Source: Chlorogloea purpurea SAG 13.99
GTDB taxonomy: Bacteria; Cyanobacteriota; Cyanobacteriia; Cyanobacteriales; Microcystaceae
DNA length: 64,000 bases
NCBI GenBank assembly: GCA_016903695.1
Contig: JADQBB010000001.1
Location: 265,189 to 329,188, forward strand
Direction of reading: 5' to 3'
Positions 62,577-64,000 of the stretch are shown piece after piece. The position numbers and the translations under genes are program-made. The notes beneath the pieces are model-generated. The model made no database searches. It was given only the letters and a program-made list of their open reading frames with translations, and was not told the DNA's origin. The stretch's first letter is position 1. Each line of letters begins with the position of its first letter.

Positions 62577-63689
62577 TCACTTTTTTAGCTTCAAGCAAGA
62601 AGCGCTGAACGCGCGAACGATTTCCGAAAATTCTTGATTGCGTTCCATCAGCGCCATGTGTCCCCCCGGAGATAGTACGCTCAGTTGAGCGCGCGGCACT
62701 TCGGCGCTGATACGTTGACTGGCGAAGGGCCTCGTGGCAATATCGGACTTGCCCACCACTACTAGGGTGGGGACGGAGATTTCTTTTAACGTAGCCGTCT
62801 CGTCAAACTCCAACATTGCCAGAACTCCCTGCGCTAAGATGCCGGGGGGCGCTTTAATGCCTATCAAACTGGAAAAATTAAGCTGTCCTCGCGTTTCCCG
62901 CCCCGTGAAACCAGAAATTTCGGTGGTGATCAACGTGGAACCGTTAAAATAACTGAGCCAACTCATGAGCCATAGGAGGGGGGAGAAAACGATCGCTAAA
63001 TGAAGCAATGGTTCTAACAATGGCTTTTGTAGCGCCGTCAAAAGTTTATTCAGGACGGCGGTTTTAACGGGATTGGTATAGGTTCCATCTACCACGATCA
63101 AGCCTGCGACTTTTCGTTGGAGTTGTTCGGGAAATAAGCGGCAGAAAGTTAACAGCATCATCGCCCCCATACTGTGGCCGAGTAATATGGCCGGTTCGTC
63201 TACTAATCCTAGTACCGCTTCCAGGTCACGGGCGTACTTTTCTAAAGAGTAGTCTTTGTTGCGGGGCTTTTTGGACTTGCCCAAACCGGGTAGATCCCAA
63301 ACTATCACGCGAAACTGATCCGTTAACTGTTTCTTCGCGTAATACCACACGGTGCTATCGGGCCCCCAGCCGTGAGTCAGAATCAGGGGTGGGGCCAGTT
63401 CCGATCCATAAAATTCCACTTGGATCTCGCTGCCATCGGGTCGAATTAAACGTTGAACTCGATCGCTGCGCATCGGTTTGGGTTCATCTCGTCCCCGACG
63501 ACGAAGCAGTAAAATTGGTAGGAAGCCCAAGAAAGACCATGATAATAATCCGATGCTGAGGTATAACCAGAGATTGCTAACTAACCCCCCTTCGTGCCAC
63601 TGATACAATATATAAGCTCCACCACCGAGGAGAACGATCGTTATCACGGTGGACAATAAACGGAACAAAAAATCGAGGGGCATCAACAT
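62577..63689 (-). CDS. Membrane-anchored alpha/beta hydrolase
   Basis: 370 residues. Two N-terminal membrane helices (about 8-27 and 36-60) are followed by an alpha/beta hydrolase: oxyanion HGWGPDS, nucleophile GHSMGA (Ser), acid in VVGKSDIAT and His in SPGGHMALMERN. The core resembles epoxide hydrolase or haloperoxidase-type enzymes. Substrate unknown, active site probably cytoplasmic. It precedes the chelatase gene by 90 bp on the same strand and may be co-transcribed. Confidence 0.86.
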   Translation of the reverse strand: MLMPLDFLFRLLSTVITIVLLGGGAYILYQWHEGGLVSNLWLYLSIGLLSWSFLGFLPILLLRRRGRDEPKPMRSDRVQRLIRPDGSEIQVEFYGSELAPPLILTHGWGPDSTVWYYAKKQLTDQFRVIVWDLPGLGKSKKPRNKDYSLEKYARDLEAVLGLVDEPAILLGHSMGAMMLLTFCRLFPEQLQRKVAGLIVVDGTYTNPVKTAVLNKLLTALQKPLLEPLLHLAIVFSPLLWLMSWLSYFNGSTLITTEISGFTGRETRGQLNFSSLIGIKAPPGILAQGVLAMLEFDETATLKEISVPTLVVVGKSDIATRPFASQRISAEVPRAQLSVLSPGGHMALMERNQEFSEIVRAFSASCLKLKK

Positions 63690-64000
63690 GGCGGGGTTTA
63701 ACCTTGAATGATCGATGTTGCTATTAAAGCAAAAGGCGGATAGAAGTATAACCCTCTGTGGTTAGAACTCTAGTTTTCTTCGGTAGGGGTTATTCAGGCT
63801 TTCCAAGTTCCTTTGAACTAGTCTAACTACGATACCAGTGATCTTAATACTTTGCACTGGCTGCTCTAAAAAACTTACCCAAACCTAATTAAACTTAAGA
63901 ATGGCGTTAATTTCTTGCTTCAACCAAGGGGGACGGCCCCTACTTGTCCACAAGCGTAAATTCAGGCCGAGCCGGCCTTATTTTATCGGGGGGTGCGTTC
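63690..64000. other. Window end without a supported gene
   Basis: 311 bp. Two short palindromes lie near the edge: CTTGT/ACAAG and AGGCCG/CGGCCT (loop AGC), with a GGGGGACGGCCCC block between genes. They look like fragments of dispersed cyanobacterial repeats. No ORF can be supported. Confidence 0.3.

Overview
The window looks like the chromosome of a unicellular cyanobacterium (Microcystis / Cyanothece / Gloeothece type). Evidence is the carotenoid genes crtB, crtP and crtR, Atab2-like and cyAbrB proteins, long WD40 kinases, many FHA/GGDEF/EAL proteins, frequent GCGATCGC (HIP1-type) octamers and weak Shine-Dalgarno sites. No species call is possible from the sequence alone.

Layout. 1-9.1 kb: pirin, phytoene synthase and desaturase, a Ca2+-type P-ATPase and a CPA2 antiporter. 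9.1-20.4 kb: REC-EAL regulator, RimM, Atab2, CPBP protease, cyAbrB, SdhB, a DUF928 / GH38 mannosidase / rhomboid operon and a sensor kinase. 20.5-31.5 kb: CrtR, three tandem FHA-GGDEF-EAL paralogues, DUF1622 and a WD40 kinase. 31.6-39.2 kb: pseudopilin, PheS, HEAT protein, metallophosphoesterase, a BrnTA toxin-antitoxin pair inserted at the 3' end of a hydrolase gene, and a cysteine desulfurase. 39.3-41.4 kb: an IS605-type element (tnpA, and a tnpB without zinc-finger cysteines). 41.5-44.3 kb: TldD/PmbA pair. 49-55.8 kb: PurB, a hybrid kinase, an ATP-grasp ligase and MoaA. 55.8-58.4 kb: an AT-rich island with an SdpAB-like HTTM module. 58.8-63.7 kb: a CobN/ChlH-type chelatase subunit and a hydrolase.

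The most unusual region is 44.4-49.1 kb. One consensus-like promoter precedes a packed array of tRNA-like RNAs. Three of them (about 131 nt each) share one plan: an 11-bp closing stem, a conserved asymmetric internal loop, a GAAAAAGCT/AGCTTTTTC stem, and a tRNA-like domain with T-arm and anticodon-like arm (two also have a D-arm). The closing stem differs in sequence between copies but still pairs. This is the architecture of bacterial Y RNAs of the YrlA type, which mimic tRNA. They sit beside a Ro60-like TROVE/vWA protein, a 66-residue beta-grasp (ubiquitin-like) candidate, an unrecognised 278-residue protein and a short E1/ThiF-like enzyme. The third Y-like RNA lies directly before the TROVE gene, and its closing stem contains that gene's ribosome-binding site, which suggests RNA-based autoregulation. 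I read the locus as a candidate Ro/Y-RNA ribonucleoprotein system joined to a ubiquitin-like conjugation module. Its function is inferred, and I cannot exclude that parts have been described elsewhere.
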